DNA from: Blastocatellia bacterium
Lineage (GTDB): Bacteria > Acidobacteriota > Blastocatellia > Chloracidobacteriales > Chloracidobacteriaceae
Assembly: GCA_019695185.1 (NCBI GenBank)
Contig: JAIBAN010000024.1
Span: 1-64,000 of the forward strand
DNA length: 64,000 nucleotides
Direction of reading: 5' to 3'
Program-made: the position numbers and the translations under genes
The notes under the pieces: generated by a model
The model's input: the letters and a program-made list of their open reading frames with translations, nothing else
The model's database searches: none
What the model was told of the DNA's origin: nothing
Shown: positions 26,143 through 35,484 of the stretch, piece by piece
Numbering within the stretch: the stretch's first letter is position 1
How the letters are laid out: every line of letters starts with the position of its first letter

Positions 26143-27666
26143 TTACAGCTTCACAATCCGCCGCATCAGGCGGATTTCTTGCGCCCCAAGTTCGCGCAGG
26201 GCAAACAGCACACCCGTGAAAACCAGTCCCTGAAGCGCCATTTTGATGACGACCAGAAACCCTCCCAAAGGGATGAGTGCCAGCGCATACACGACAGCGG
26301 AGGCCACGGCAATCCGAACCAGTGTGAGCGGCGAAATGAGGGCGCGAAAGACAACCCCCACATATCCGCAGGCCAAAATCGCTCCAAACAACATGGAAAC
26401 GGTGGTTCCCAGGGCTGCTCCCCGCAGGCCCATTTGCGGAATCCAGAGGTAATTCAGTCCGGCATTGGCGGCCAGGGTGACAAGCCCGATTCCGAGCGAG
26501 GCCCAGGGGCGACCGCTGCCGGTGATGATAGTGGTGAGCACCGCAATCAGGCCGAAACCAAGCATTCCATAGGCCACAATTTGCAGGGCCGGAGCGCCCG
26601 TGAGGTACATTTTCGGATACAGCAGTGCCAGCGTGTCGGCGGCATTTGAGGAAAACACCGTTGCCAGAAAGGCCATAATCAGCAGGGCCGCCCGCAGTGT
26701 CTGTTCAATATAAGTCCGCACGGTTTCGTTTTCTTTTTCAAACGAAGCCTTGGAAATCAACGGAAATGCCACAAACGTCACCGAAATCACCGCCTGATAA
26801 GTGATATTGGCGATATTCATCAGGGCACTGTAATCCCCCACGGTGGCACTGGCCTGGGCCGGGTCGGTAAAGGCTTTGAGGAAATTGATGTCCACTTTTT
26901 GCAGCAGATTGTTGCAGAGGACAAATGCCAGCAAGGGCAGTTGGAAGCTCAAATACTGGCCGATGTTGACATGCGGGGCGACCGTGCTGCGTCCGCGTCC
27001 TGCCACCATGATGGCCAGCACCAGCACCAGAAAGGCACCCAGGGCAAAGCCTCCGACTGAACCAATCACATTGCGGAAGGCAACCGCCAAACCGACAATG
27101 GCCAGCATTTTGAGTGTCGAATAGGAGGCATCAAGCACCGCCTGCCGGAAAAACTCTTTCTTTCCGTTCAGATAGCCGAGAAAAACCGCATAAAACGAAT
27201 AACTGAGCGTAATCAGGGCTGACACCCGGAGTGGGTTAATCAGCGCCGGGTCATGCCAGAACTCGGCTGCGACCACAGGGGCGGCCAGTACATAGGCAGC
27301 CACTATCCCTGTCCCCAACACTGCCTGCACCAGCAAGGCCCGGTTGCGCAGGCTTTCCGCCGCTGCCGGAATTTCCGAAACAAACTTGGAAACCGCCTGT
27401 TGTGTGCCGGTAATGATGACGGCGTTGATAATCGAAACGAAGTTGGTAATGAGGGCATATTCGCCGTACTGCTCTTTGGTCAGCAGGCGCGGGAGGGCAA
27501 AAATAATCACATACCCCGTGATGATGAAATAAAACTTGGCCAGGGTAATGTAAATCGTGCCCCGTCCGGCTTTGGCGGCGGTGTCTTCTTTGGGAGATTG
27601 GGAGGTCGGGGTCGGGGGTCGGGAGTCGGGGGTCTGGGGAACAGCTTGTTTTTTTGGAGTGGTCAT
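26143..27666 (-). CDS. Polysaccharide flippase (Wzx/MATE-like)
   Basis: A 507-residue protein with about 12-14 membrane segments (FYFIITGYVIIFALPRLL, EYALITNFVSIINAVIITG, LLIMAFLATVF, LVRIAVASAVVYALALIPLGGFLVVI). GRGTIYITLAKFYFIITGYV and LTKEQYGEYALITNFVSI are typical of oligosaccharide flippases of the MVF superfamily. It would move lipid-linked sugars across the inner membrane. The first 35 residues are disordered (PDSRPPTPTSQSP) and encoded by GTCGGG-type heptamers. ATG 27666 abuts a GAATTGA array. Confidence 0.87.
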   Translation of the reverse strand: MTTPKKQAVPQTPDSRPPTPTSQSPKEDTAAKAGRGTIYITLAKFYFIITGYVIIFALPRLLTKEQYGEYALITNFVSIINAVIITGTQQAVSKFVSEIPAAAESLRNRALLVQAVLGTGIVAAYVLAAPVVAAEFWHDPALINPLRVSALITLSYSFYAVFLGYLNGKKEFFRQAVLDASYSTLKMLAIVGLAVAFRNVIGSVGGFALGAFLVLVLAIMVAGRGRSTVAPHVNIGQYLSFQLPLLAFVLCNNLLQKVDINFLKAFTDPAQASATVGDYSALMNIANITYQAVISVTFVAFPLISKASFEKENETVRTYIEQTLRAALLIMAFLATVFSSNAADTLALLYPKMYLTGAPALQIVAYGMLGFGLIAVLTTIITGSGRPWASLGIGLVTLAANAGLNYLWIPQMGLRGAALGTTVSMLFGAILACGYVGVVFRALISPLTLVRIAVASAVVYALALIPLGGFLVVIKMALQGLVFTGVLFALRELGAQEIRLMRRIVKL

Positions 27667-27671
27667 TTTTC

Positions 27672-27853
27672 GAGAATTGAGAATTGAGAATTGAGAATTG
27701 AGAATCTGAGTTTGGCTATTTGTCCAAACTGTGACATGGAAAATATTAATTAGGCCAGAGTTTTAGGTTCACTTTCGCTCCGTCCCTGACTCTATCACAA
27801 CATCTTTTTCTCAATTCTCAATTCTCAATTCTCAATTCTCAATTCTCAATTCA
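27672..27853. repeat. GAATTGA heptamer inverted element
   Basis: Five GAATTGA units (27672-27706) face about six inverted TTCTCAA units (27809-27853) across a 102-bp spacer of low GC. It occupies nearly the whole gap between the flippase start and the universal stress protein stop. The two arrays could pair as a long hairpin. Confidence 0.9.
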
Positions 27854-27872
27854 GCTCCCTGAACCCTTTTCT

Positions 27873-28775
27873 TTAGCTTGGCACCACCAGAACCGGGCAG
27901 TTGGCGTTGCGAATCACTCGTTCAGCATTATTTCCCAAGGGGTTGCCCCGATGCCGGTCACCGGTACCGACAACAATCAGGTCGGCGTCGGTTTCCTTCT
28001 GGACTTCCAGAATTTCATCGTAGGTGCGGCCTTCGCGCAACACAACCTCGGAATCCGTGCCGGGAGCATCAGCCGCCAGCTTTTGCAGCCGGTTGGTGGC
28101 ATCCTCCCGAATCCGGCCTTCCATGTCCTCGGTTTCGGTCAGGGAGACGGACCGGATGTAGCCCATAAAGGTGCCAATCGCGTGCATGAAAATCATTTTG
28201 CTGCCATGCGTGGCCGCAAGTTGAAGGGCCAGGTCACGGGCGTTGTTGTCAAACGGTTTGAAATCGGTGGCAAACAGAATCCGGTTGAGCGCAATCGTGG
28301 TTTCCGAACCGCGATAATAGACAAAATCCTTCACCGGTTGGCGCGAAACAAAAACCGGACAATTGATTTTGGCGAGAACCGTTTCGGTGGTCGAACCGAG
28401 GACGGTCCGTTCAAACCGGCCACGGCGCTGGGTGGCAATCATGGCCAAATCAATCTGGTGTTCCTGGGCGACGCGGACAATTTCGTTCGCGGCAACCCCT
28501 TCCGTCAGCAGAATATGGACATCCAGCCCTTTGACCAGTTCGTTTTGAGCCAGTTCGTCCAATTCCTGCCGCACAGCCACCAGCCATTCATAGCCGTGTT
28601 CGGACAGGGCGCGCTCCGACAGCCGGAATACCTGGGGCGGCAAAGAGCCTTCCTGCGCATTGTGCAGGTACAACCGGGCATTGTGGTGCCGGGCAAAGGC
28701 AGCCGCATATTTCAGCAGGCTGCGCGAAAGGGGCGAAAAATCAGTGGAGAACAGGATGTTCTTGAAGGGATACAT
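27873..28775 (-). CDS. Tandem universal stress protein
   Basis: A 300-residue protein made of two UspA-like domains. Domain 1: MYPFKNILFSTDFSPLSRSLL to RRGRFERTVLGSTTETVLAKINCPVFVS. Domain 2: LNRILFATDFKPFDNNARDLAL to VVGTGDRHRGNPLGNNAERVIRNANCPVLVVPS, the latter with the G-2X-G-9X-G-(S/N) ATP-binding pattern. Its role is presumably stress protection in the cytoplasm. Start ATG 28775 is chosen where the first domain begins; 32 more upstream codons are open but not domain-like. Confidence 0.88.
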   Translation of the reverse strand: MYPFKNILFSTDFSPLSRSLLKYAAAFARHHNARLYLHNAQEGSLPPQVFRLSERALSEHGYEWLVAVRQELDELAQNELVKGLDVHILLTEGVAANEIVRVAQEHQIDLAMIATQRRGRFERTVLGSTTETVLAKINCPVFVSRQPVKDFVYYRGSETTIALNRILFATDFKPFDNNARDLALQLAATHGSKMIFMHAIGTFMGYIRSVSLTETEDMEGRIREDATNRLQKLAADAPGTDSEVVLREGRTYDEILEVQKETDADLIVVGTGDRHRGNPLGNNAERVIRNANCPVLVVPS

Positions 28776-28949
28776 GGCGATGTTCCAGTAAGATATAAGT
28801 TCAGGATGATATTCGGACGGTCCGGTTGAATGCACCTTGGTGTCCGGAAAAAGGAAACCATTCAAAACCACAAATCACGCAAAAATGCAAACGAAAAATG
28901 CTTCCGGGCGTCCTGCCTCCAACCGGCAACCACCGTCCAAAGCCCTGTC

Positions 28950-29441
28950 CTATCCCTGGTTTTCAGCGTTCCCGCCCCTGGATTTACTCAGCAGGGCGCT
29001 GGTCGAATGGTCTTTCGGGTCACCCACAATCACCACTTCCCCACCGTAGCGCCGGACAATTTCCCGTTCGGGCACGGTTTCCGTCGTGTAATCCGTTCCT
29101 TTGGCATGAAAGTTGGGCCGCAGGGTTGCCAAAAGCGGTTCAACCGTCAACGATTCAAACACCGTGACATAATCCACACAGGCCAGGGCGGCAATGATTT
29201 CCGCCCGTTCAGCATCGGGCATGACCGGCCGGCCGGCTCCTTTCAACTGCTGCACGCTGGCGTCACTGTTGATGCCCACCACTAAAATGTCGCCCACCGC
29301 CTTGGCACCTTGCAGGTAACGGATGTGCCCCACATGCAGCAAATCAAAGCAGCCGTTAGCCAGAGTTACCCGCCGACCCGCCTGCCGATGGTGTTCAATG
29401 ATGGAAGCAAGTTCTGAAAGTGAAAATATTTTCTGGTTCAT
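28950..29441 (-). CDS. rfaE2: D-glycero-beta-D-manno-heptose 1-phosphate adenylyltransferase
   Basis: A 163-residue nucleotidyltransferase equal to the C-terminal domain of Hld[22 protein letters not shown] contains the HxGH catalytic motif; [14 protein letters not shown] and [18 protein letters not shown] are family hallmarks. It makes ADP-heptose for the lipopolysaccharide inner core, so the organism is expected to have a Gram-negative envelope. The kinase half (rfaE1) is not in the window. ATG 29441 is chosen over 29474 because similarity starts at [15 protein letters not shown]. Confidence 0.9.
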   Translation of the reverse strand: MNQKIFSLSELASIIEHHRQAGRRVTLANGCFDLLHVGHIRYLQGAKAVGDILVVGINSDASVQQLKGAGRPVMPDAERAEIIAALACVDYVTVFESLTVEPLLATLRPNFHAKGTDYTTETVPEREIVRRYGGEVVIVGDPKDHSTSALLSKSRGGNAENQG

Positions 29442-29700
29442 TTTTTGAATCCTGCTGGTTATGCCGGGCTTCACCGGAGACGATGTTCCGAGGGTTGTAT
29501 CACCGGCTCAAGGTATAACGTGATTAAGTATTTTTCCATCGAGGCTGAGAACGAACCCAACTCTGTGTCATCAGTCCGCAGTCCTTGAATTTGACTTCAG
29601 TTCTGTTTTCACCTGACTCCCTTTGAATTTTCCAACCGGTTTGGGATATGTGTTAGCCACATTTCTCTTATCTTATCATTTGACACGGAATCCCCCCTTT

Positions 29701-31197
29701 ATGTTTCTTGACGGAAATTCGCTCACGTTGGACGCATTGTGCCGGGTGGCCACGGCCTCCGAACCGGTTGAACTTGACCCAGCAGCGCGGGAACGCGTCA
29801 TGGCTGCCCGCCATGTGGTCGAACAGATTTTGGCATCAGGCCGGGTGGTCTATGGCATTAACACCGGCTTTGGCAAGCTTTCTGATGTCACCATTCCCCC
29901 GGAGGAACTGCGCGCCCTTCAGCTTAATCTGGTCCGGTCCCATTCAGTCGGTATCGGTCAACCTTTGTCGGAAGCCGAATCCCGCGCCCTGGTTTTGTTG
30001 CGGGCCAACGTCCTGGCCAAAGGGCATTCCGGCGTGCGTCCGGAAGTGCTTGAAACCCTGTGCCAGATGCTCAATCGCGGCGTGCATCCGGTGATTCCGG
30101 AAAAAGGCTCGGTGGGTGCCAGCGGTGATTTGGCCCCGCTCTCTCATCTGGCACTGGTAACGATTGGCGAAGGCGAGGCATTTTATCAAGGTGAACGACT
30201 GCCGGGAGCCGAGGCGCTCCGCCGGGCGGAAATCACGCCGCTCGTCCTCGAAGCCAAAGAGGGGTTGGCGTTGCTCAACGGCACGCAGGCCCTGACCGGA
30301 GTCGGTGCCTTGACCCTGGCCCGGTTGCAAAAACTGGCGACGGCGGCTGATATGATTGGAGCGTTGACGCTTGATGCCCTTCATGGAACCGATGCCGCCT
30401 TTGACCCGCGCATTCACACCGCCCGCCCGCATTCCGGCCAAACCACAGTTGCCACGCACTTGCGGAATCTGCTGGCGGGAAGCGAAATCCGGTCTTCACA
30501 CAAAGATTGCCGCCGGGTGCAGGATGCGTACAGCCTGCGCTGTATACCGCAGGTTCACGGAGCAGTCCGCGATGTGATTGACCATACCCGGCAGGTGGTG
30601 GAAATCGAATTCAACAGTGCCACCGACAATCCGTTGGTGTTTCCTGATACGGGCGAAGTAATTTCAGGCGGGAACTTCCACGGCGAGCCGGTTGCGTTTG
30701 CTCTGGATTATGCCGCCATCGCCGCCGCCGAACTCGGAGCCATTTCCGAGCGACGTATCGAACGGCTGGTCAATCCGGACCTGTCCGAACTTCCGGCGTT
30801 TTTGACTCCTCATGCCGGAACCTGTTCCGGGCTGATGATTGTGCAAGTGGCCGCCGTTTCACTTTGCGCCGAAAACAAAATCCTGGCCCATCCGGCCTCG
30901 GTGGATTCCCTGCCAACCTCAGCCAACAAAGAAGACCATGTTTCCATGGGTATGACTGCGGCACTCAAGTTCCGCACCATCACCGACAATGTGGCGGCAA
31001 TTCTGGCTATGGAACTGTTGGCAGCCGCCCAGGCGCTTGAATTCCTGCGGCCCCAAAAGTCCAGCCCTGTACTGGAAAAAGTCCATGCGTTCGTGCGGAC
31101 ACTGGTCCCGAAAATCGAAACTGATGTCGTGTTGTCCACGCACATCGAAACGCTGAAGTGCCATTTGGAAGAAGTTGTGAGAGTGGCGGAAGGATAG
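29701..31197 (+). CDS. hutH: Histidine ammonia-lyase
   Basis: A 498-residue enzyme that deaminates histidine to urocanate. The Ala-Ser-Gly triad that forms the MIO cofactor is in GSVGASGDLAPLSHLAL. YGINTGFGKLSDV, QDAYSLRCIPQVHGA, EFNSATDNPLVFP and GGNFHGEPVAFALDYAAIA are all present. No hutU, hutI, hutG or hutC gene is adjacent. The start is the ATG at 29701; the frame is open for 26 codons upstream, but they are hydrophobic and not family-like. The TAG stop runs straight into a heptamer element. Confidence 0.94.
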   Translation: MFLDGNSLTLDALCRVATASEPVELDPAARERVMAARHVVEQILASGRVVYGINTGFGKLSDVTIPPEELRALQLNLVRSHSVGIGQPLSEAESRALVLLRANVLAKGHSGVRPEVLETLCQMLNRGVHPVIPEKGSVGASGDLAPLSHLALVTIGEGEAFYQGERLPGAEALRRAEITPLVLEAKEGLALLNGTQALTGVGALTLARLQKLATAADMIGALTLDALHGTDAAFDPRIHTARPHSGQTTVATHLRNLLAGSEIRSSHKDCRRVQDAYSLRCIPQVHGAVRDVIDHTRQVVEIEFNSATDNPLVFPDTGEVISGGNFHGEPVAFALDYAAIAAAELGAISERRIERLVNPDLSELPAFLTPHAGTCSGLMIVQVAAVSLCAENKILAHPASVDSLPTSANKEDHVSMGMTAALKFRTITDNVAAILAMELLAAAQALEFLRPQKSSPVLEKVHAFVRTLVPKIETDVVLSTHIETLKCHLEEVVRVAEG

Positions 31198-31353
31198 GGT
31201 CCAGGGTTCAGGGTTCAGGGTCCAGGGACTTGCAGTTTTGAATTGAGTTTTGAAACCTGTCTCAAAAACCCAAATTTCCTGATATTCGAAAACCCTGAAC
31301 CCTGAACCCTGGACCCTGGACCCTGGACCCTGGACCCTGGACCCTGAACCCTA
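31198..31353. repeat. Heptamer composite element, copy A
   Basis: GGGTTCA/GGGTCCA units (31198-31227), core beginning GACTTGCAGTTTTGAATTGA, then AACCTGTCTCAAAAACCC and CTGATATTCGAAAACCC, ending in inverted CCCTGAA and CCCTGGA units. It exactly fills the gap between the convergent stop codons of hutH and the SBBP gene. Its core is nearly identical to copy B at 60512-60683. Confidence 0.92.
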
Positions 31354-34032
31354 AAACGTGGTTTGCCCAAACGAAACCGCCCGCAGAAAACTGAAGTCTG
31401 CCGAGGCCAGTTGCCCGTTGCCGCGACTGCCGTTGGCATTGGCCGGCACCACATCCACGGCCAGCGTCTGGCGGGTGGTGGGTGTCGCCTGGAAAAGCAA
31501 AAAGGCGCGGGCCAGGGACACGTCATTGGTTTGGAAGGTTCCGTCTCCGGTCGTATCCCCCCAGACAATGAATTCCGGAAAGACGGCTGCGGGGTCTCCC
31601 GGATTGGGTGCATTGGAGGGAAATCCTTGAGAGGTCAGGTCGGCTGAACCCAGCACCCGCACGGTGATAAAGCCATTCACATTGCCGCTTCCCGAACTTG
31701 ACGGCGGAACGGTGGCCCGCACTTGGGTCAGGCTGACAACCTGCACGGCACTGGCCGGAATTAACCGGCTGCCTCCGAAAAAGACCTGCACGCCGCCGGG
31801 GAAAAACCCGTTACCCGTGATGGTGATGGGTTTGCCTGAAGTGGAAGCCACCGGATAAAACTGGGTAAAAGTGGCTGCCGGCAAAGGATTGACCCGCATT
31901 TTGACGACAAACACGTCATTGGCACCGTTGTTGGTGTTTTGCACGCCCCCCACGGTGGTGAAGTCAGTGGAAGAGGTTTGTCCGATGATGTACATGGCAT
32001 CCGATGGGTCCACAAAAATACCGTTGGCCCCCTCCGCACCGGTTCCACCCAGATAGGTGGAAAAAGCCGGAACTCCGCTTGGGTTAAATTGTGCAACAAA
32101 GGCGTCAGTCCCACCGCTAAAAGATGAGGTTGCGTTGAGCACCGGAAAATCACCCGAAGCAGTCTGCCCGACAAAAAACAACCCGCCGGTATCGGTGACA
32201 AACCCGCTCTGGCCGAAATCGTCACCGGTTCCGCCCCAGTAAGTTGAAAAAACCAGGGCAGTTCCTGCCGGATTGATTTTCAGCACTACTGCATCCGAGC
32301 CTCCCCGGTTGGTGGCTTGAGTAGCTGCCACCACAGGAAAATTCGGTGAGGCGGAAGACCCTGTCACATAGGCATTGCCGCTCGCATCAACGCTGATGGA
32401 TTGGCCCAGGTCGTTAAACTGTCCGCCCAGATAAGTGGCATACAAAAGAGCCGAACCGGCTGCATTGAATTTCGCCACATACAGATCGCTTTGGCCCGCG
32501 TTGGCTGCCTGGATGGGGTTGACGGTGGGAAAATTGGTCGAATTGGTGGTCCCGGCCAAGTAAATGTTGCCGGCTGTATCAAGGGTGATGCTCCCTGGCA
32601 CTGTGTTTTCCTCGGCGCTTCCGCCCAGATAGGTCGAAAACACAAGTCCGGTTCCATCCGCGTTGATTTTGGTCACAAAGGCGTCCTGAACGCCCCCGCT
32701 GGCAGCCTGCACGGGGCTTTGCACCGGAAAGTTGGTTGAGGAAGTCTGTCCGGTCAGACAGGCATTGCCAGCCGGGTCGAGGGCAATGCTGCTGGCTGCA
32801 TCAAACATCAACCCGCCCACATAGGTCGAAAAAACCAGGCTATTTCCTGCCGGGGCAAGTTTCGTCACAAAGGCATCTGTATTTCCCCCCAATGCCGCCT
32901 GAAATCCTCCCGGACTGGTGGGAAAATTGACCGAAGAGGTGCGCCCCGTCACAAACACACTGCCCGTGCCGTCCACCGCCACGCCTGCGCCGGAATCAAG
33001 CGAATTCCCGCCCAGATAGGTGGAATACACCAGGGCATTGCCGCTCAGGTTCAGCTTGGCCACAAAACAATCGCTGATGCCCCGGATGGTGCCAAAGAAA
33101 GGTGTCACCGTGGGAAAGTTGCCCGAAAACGTTTCTCCGGTCAGATAGGCATTGCCCTGATTATCCACTGTGACACTCATGCCCATATCTGAACCAAGCC
33201 CGCCCAGATAGGTCGAATAGGAAATCACCGGGTCAATCACAAGTGGCACACTGGTTTCAAAAGCACCGATTTCAAACCCAAGCTCCACTGCTGCGCCTGC
33301 ACGAGGAGCGGATTTGAGCAAATAACGCCCGGCAATCGTCCGTCGCTGGCCATTGACTTCTTGATAGATGACAGGTTTGTGATGGCGGATTTCGCCACCC
33401 GGCACCCGCAAAACCACATCTCCGGAAGCCTCCAGAGCCGCGCTTTCCACCCCTTCAAGAACCAGGGAAATTCGTTTGGGTTCGCTTCCGGGTTGCAGTT
33501 CAAGATCATATTTGAACTGTTTTCCAGTTCCATGAGCCAGCAAATCAACGCCTGGATAGAGATTTTTCAGCCGCACGGTCCCAAAGGTCGGCACATTCCG
33601 CTGCCAGTCGGACGGCTGATTCCCGACCAGATAATTGACCGTTCCCAAGAGCGGATTTTCTGCGGTCACGGTGGAAACGGAACTTCCTCCCTGAAACCGC
33701 ATCCTGACCACGGCGGGTGGATTTTCACTTCCTTCCGGACCTGCTCCGGGCAAGGCCGCCACGACTTCACTTTCGGTCAAGCCGATGATGAAATTTTTGC
33801 TGCGGGCCACATAGCGCAGCCGGGTGTCAAACTGTCCCTGGTTGCGTTCAAAGGCCAGCGGCAGATTGGCAAACCGGGTCTGAATCTGACTGGCAGAGGG
33901 AATGGTCCGAGCCGGAGTTGTGTGATTTTCAGCCTGAACCGCGATAGATGAAAAAGATATCGGCCCCTGGCCCAGCCAGAAAGCTGTCACAATAAGCAAT
34001 AAACCCGGATAAACGTACTTCGGAAACCGCAT
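31351..34032 (-). CDS. Secreted SBBP-repeat protein with dockerin-like C-terminus
   Basis: An 893-residue exported protein. The signal region (YPGLLLIVTAFWLGQ) is followed by a conserved domain (LPLAFERNQGQFDTRLRYVA, NYLVGNQPSDWQRNVP). At least seven SBBP repeats come next, each marked by a YSTYLGG-like motif (STYLGGLGSDMG, STYVGGLMFDAA, ATYLGGQFNDLG) and NAYLTGET-like strands. Next is an IPT/TIG-like region (GKPITITGNGFFPGGVQVFFGG), and then a dockerin-like end (GDTTGDGTFQTNDVSLARAF and GQLASADFSFLRAVS). It is probably a surface or extracellular beta-propeller; no enzyme motif is seen. Confidence 0.88.
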   Translation of the reverse strand: MRFPKYVYPGLLLIVTAFWLGQGPISFSSIAVQAENHTTPARTIPSASQIQTRFANLPLAFERNQGQFDTRLRYVARSKNFIIGLTESEVVAALPGAGPEGSENPPAVVRMRFQGGSSVSTVTAENPLLGTVNYLVGNQPSDWQRNVPTFGTVRLKNLYPGVDLLAHGTGKQFKYDLELQPGSEPKRISLVLEGVESAALEASGDVVLRVPGGEIRHHKPVIYQEVNGQRRTIAGRYLLKSAPRAGAAVELGFEIGAFETSVPLVIDPVISYSTYLGGLGSDMGMSVTVDNQGNAYLTGETFSGNFPTVTPFFGTIRGISDCFVAKLNLSGNALVYSTYLGGNSLDSGAGVAVDGTGSVFVTGRTSSVNFPTSPGGFQAALGGNTDAFVTKLAPAGNSLVFSTYVGGLMFDAASSIALDPAGNACLTGQTSSTNFPVQSPVQAASGGVQDAFVTKINADGTGLVFSTYLGGSAEENTVPGSITLDTAGNIYLAGTTNSTNFPTVNPIQAANAGQSDLYVAKFNAAGSALLYATYLGGQFNDLGQSISVDASGNAYVTGSSASPNFPVVAATQATNRGGSDAVVLKINPAGTALVFSTYWGGTGDDFGQSGFVTDTGGLFFVGQTASGDFPVLNATSSFSGGTDAFVAQFNPSGVPAFSTYLGGTGAEGANGIFVDPSDAMYIIGQTSSTDFTTVGGVQNTNNGANDVFVVKMRVNPLPAATFTQFYPVASTSGKPITITGNGFFPGGVQVFFGGSRLIPASAVQVVSLTQVRATVPPSSSGSGNVNGFITVRVLGSADLTSQGFPSNAPNPGDPAAVFPEFIVWGDTTGDGTFQTNDVSLARAFLLFQATPTTRQTLAVDVVPANANGSRGNGQLASADFSFLRAVSFGQTTF

Positions 34033-34360
34033 AACAAGAGTTAATTCCTTCAGGTGATAAATAGTGGAAATGAGATGGATTGCTACTCAAAATCGAAGTT
34101 TCAGACATTGAGGTGACGGCTGGCCTGTGTTGCGTTCGCATCTCCAATGATGCCATCATACGCGGCACTTTTTGCGCAAGAAACGTCCCAGCCTGTGCGA
34201 GTCATTCAATGGAACCACAACGTCCGTCATACCTGGTCAAGACCAAACCAAATGCTACTGTGCCGATTGCAGAAAAGCAAACGCGGTCGCATTTTTGAGA
34301 ACCTCACGCCCGGAGGCGTACTTTTTGCTTTTTACCTATTTTCACACGGGGAACCCGTTC
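34033..34360. other. 328-bp divergent intergenic region
   Basis: This lies between the SBBP gene and the TerC gene, so it must hold promoters for both. I find no convincing -35/-10 pair and no match to the yybP-ykoY manganese riboswitch that often precedes terC-type genes. The only structure seen is the hairpin listed at 34306-34325. Confidence 0.5.
34306..34325 (+). terminator. Possible attenuator hairpin upstream of the TerC gene
   Basis: ACGCC-CGGA-GGCGT (34306-34319) followed at 34322 by a run of five T. The stem is only five GC-rich pairs. It ends 36 bp before the TerC start codon, so if real it would act as an attenuator. Confidence 0.35.
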
Positions 34361-35410
34361 ATGCATGTTCTGGCAACCGGGGTTCCGGTTCACGAAATCA
34401 TCCTTTTTGCCCTGCTGGTGGCGTTCTTTTTGTACCTCGACATCCGGTCAGGTACGTCTGACAAACCGGTTCCGCTTTCCAAAGCCGCGCTCTGGTCGGT
34501 GATTTGGGTGGTCATTTCGCTTTGCTTCGCCGGGTACATTGCCTGGGACCGGGGAACGACTTCGGCCCTGACCTTTGTCACCGCCTACTTTCTGGAAAAA
34601 ACCCTGGCGGTTGACAATCTGTTTGTCTTTCTGGCGATTTTTTCAAGTTTTTCGATTGCCGAACGGTTCCAGCATCGCATTCTGCACTGGGGCATTCTGG
34701 GAGCTTTGCTCTTTCGCGGTATCTTTATCGGCCTGGGAGCCGGCATCCTGTTTGGGGCCAAACAGGCTGAACATCTGCAATGGGGTGGGTTTCCTATCCA
34801 GCCGGTCAATCTGGTTTTTCTGTTTTTCGGGATTTTTGTGTTGTGGTCGGCCTTTACCCTGCTCAAAAACGTGTCTCCGGGCATGGGGGATGAATCCGCA
34901 GACGAAGAAGTTGATTACGGCAATCACTGGTCCGTGCGGTTCGTGCGGGTGCTGTTGCGCAACCGGATTGCCACTCAACTGGACGGCAACCATTTTTTTA
35001 CCCGGATTCCCGACCTGCAAACCGGTGCCCGGCGACTGGCGGCAACACCGTTATTCCTGTGTCTGATTGTGATTGAAATTTCCGACATCATGTTCGCCTT
35101 TGACTCGGTCCCGGCGATTTTTGCGGTCACACAGGAAACGTTTTTGGTCTACACCAGCAACATTTTTGCCGTTTTGGGCTTGCGTTCGATGTACTTTCTG
35201 GTAACGGCAGCCAAGCGGTATCTCTGTCATTTGGAAAAAGCCGTCCTGCTCATTCTGGTCTTCATCGGTTTCAAAATGGTGTTGTTTGAATGGGTGCATG
35301 TCAAACCGCTCATCAGCCTGCTGGTGGTTTTGGGGCTGCTGGCGGCGGGCATTGCCGCCTCGCTGCTCTGGCCCGAAACCGAACCCATCAATGAATCCAT
35401 TTCCGGGTGA
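34361..35410 (+). CDS. TerC-family integral membrane protein
   Basis: A 349-residue protein with about nine membrane segments. TAYFLEKTLAVDNLFVFLAIFSSF and EISDIMFAFDSVPAIFAVT carry the acidic in-membrane motifs of the TerC/Alx family, now tied to manganese efflux or metal supply to exported proteins. Also typical are HRILHWGILGALLFRGIFI and SNIFAVLGLRSMYFLV. The ATG at 34361 is chosen because the family begins at about VHEIILFALLVAFFLYLD; the open upstream frame is not protein-like. It converges on the histidine kinase gene across a short palindromic repeat. Confidence 0.9.
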   Translation: MHVLATGVPVHEIILFALLVAFFLYLDIRSGTSDKPVPLSKAALWSVIWVVISLCFAGYIAWDRGTTSALTFVTAYFLEKTLAVDNLFVFLAIFSSFSIAERFQHRILHWGILGALLFRGIFIGLGAGILFGAKQAEHLQWGGFPIQPVNLVFLFFGIFVLWSAFTLLKNVSPGMGDESADEEVDYGNHWSVRFVRVLLRNRIATQLDGNHFFTRIPDLQTGARRLAATPLFLCLIVIEISDIMFAFDSVPAIFAVTQETFLVYTSNIFAVLGLRSMYFLVTAAKRYLCHLEKAVLLILVFIGFKMVLFEWVHVKPLISLLVVLGLLAAGIAASLLWPETEPINESISG

Positions 35411-35441
35411 TACAGTCCGTTTCGACAGCTTTTCCGACCCA

Positions 35442-35484
35442 GTGGCGACAAGTCGCCGCACTCCAAAGCCCTCAGTCCTGGTTC
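35442..35484. repeat. Palindrome copy plus GGACTGA unit at convergent junction
   Basis: GTGGCGACAAGTCGCCGC followed by ACTCCAAA (35442-35467) repeats the right arm of the element at 19-153. It is followed at once by CTCAGTCCTGG (35471-35481), the heptamer family unit, whose complement supplies the histidine kinase stop codon. Confidence 0.8.

Noticed and set aside
34080-34360. yybP-ykoY manganese riboswitch before the TerC gene
   Set aside because: I could not find the conserved internal-loop sequences of that riboswitch; only a short hairpin near 34306 is present.
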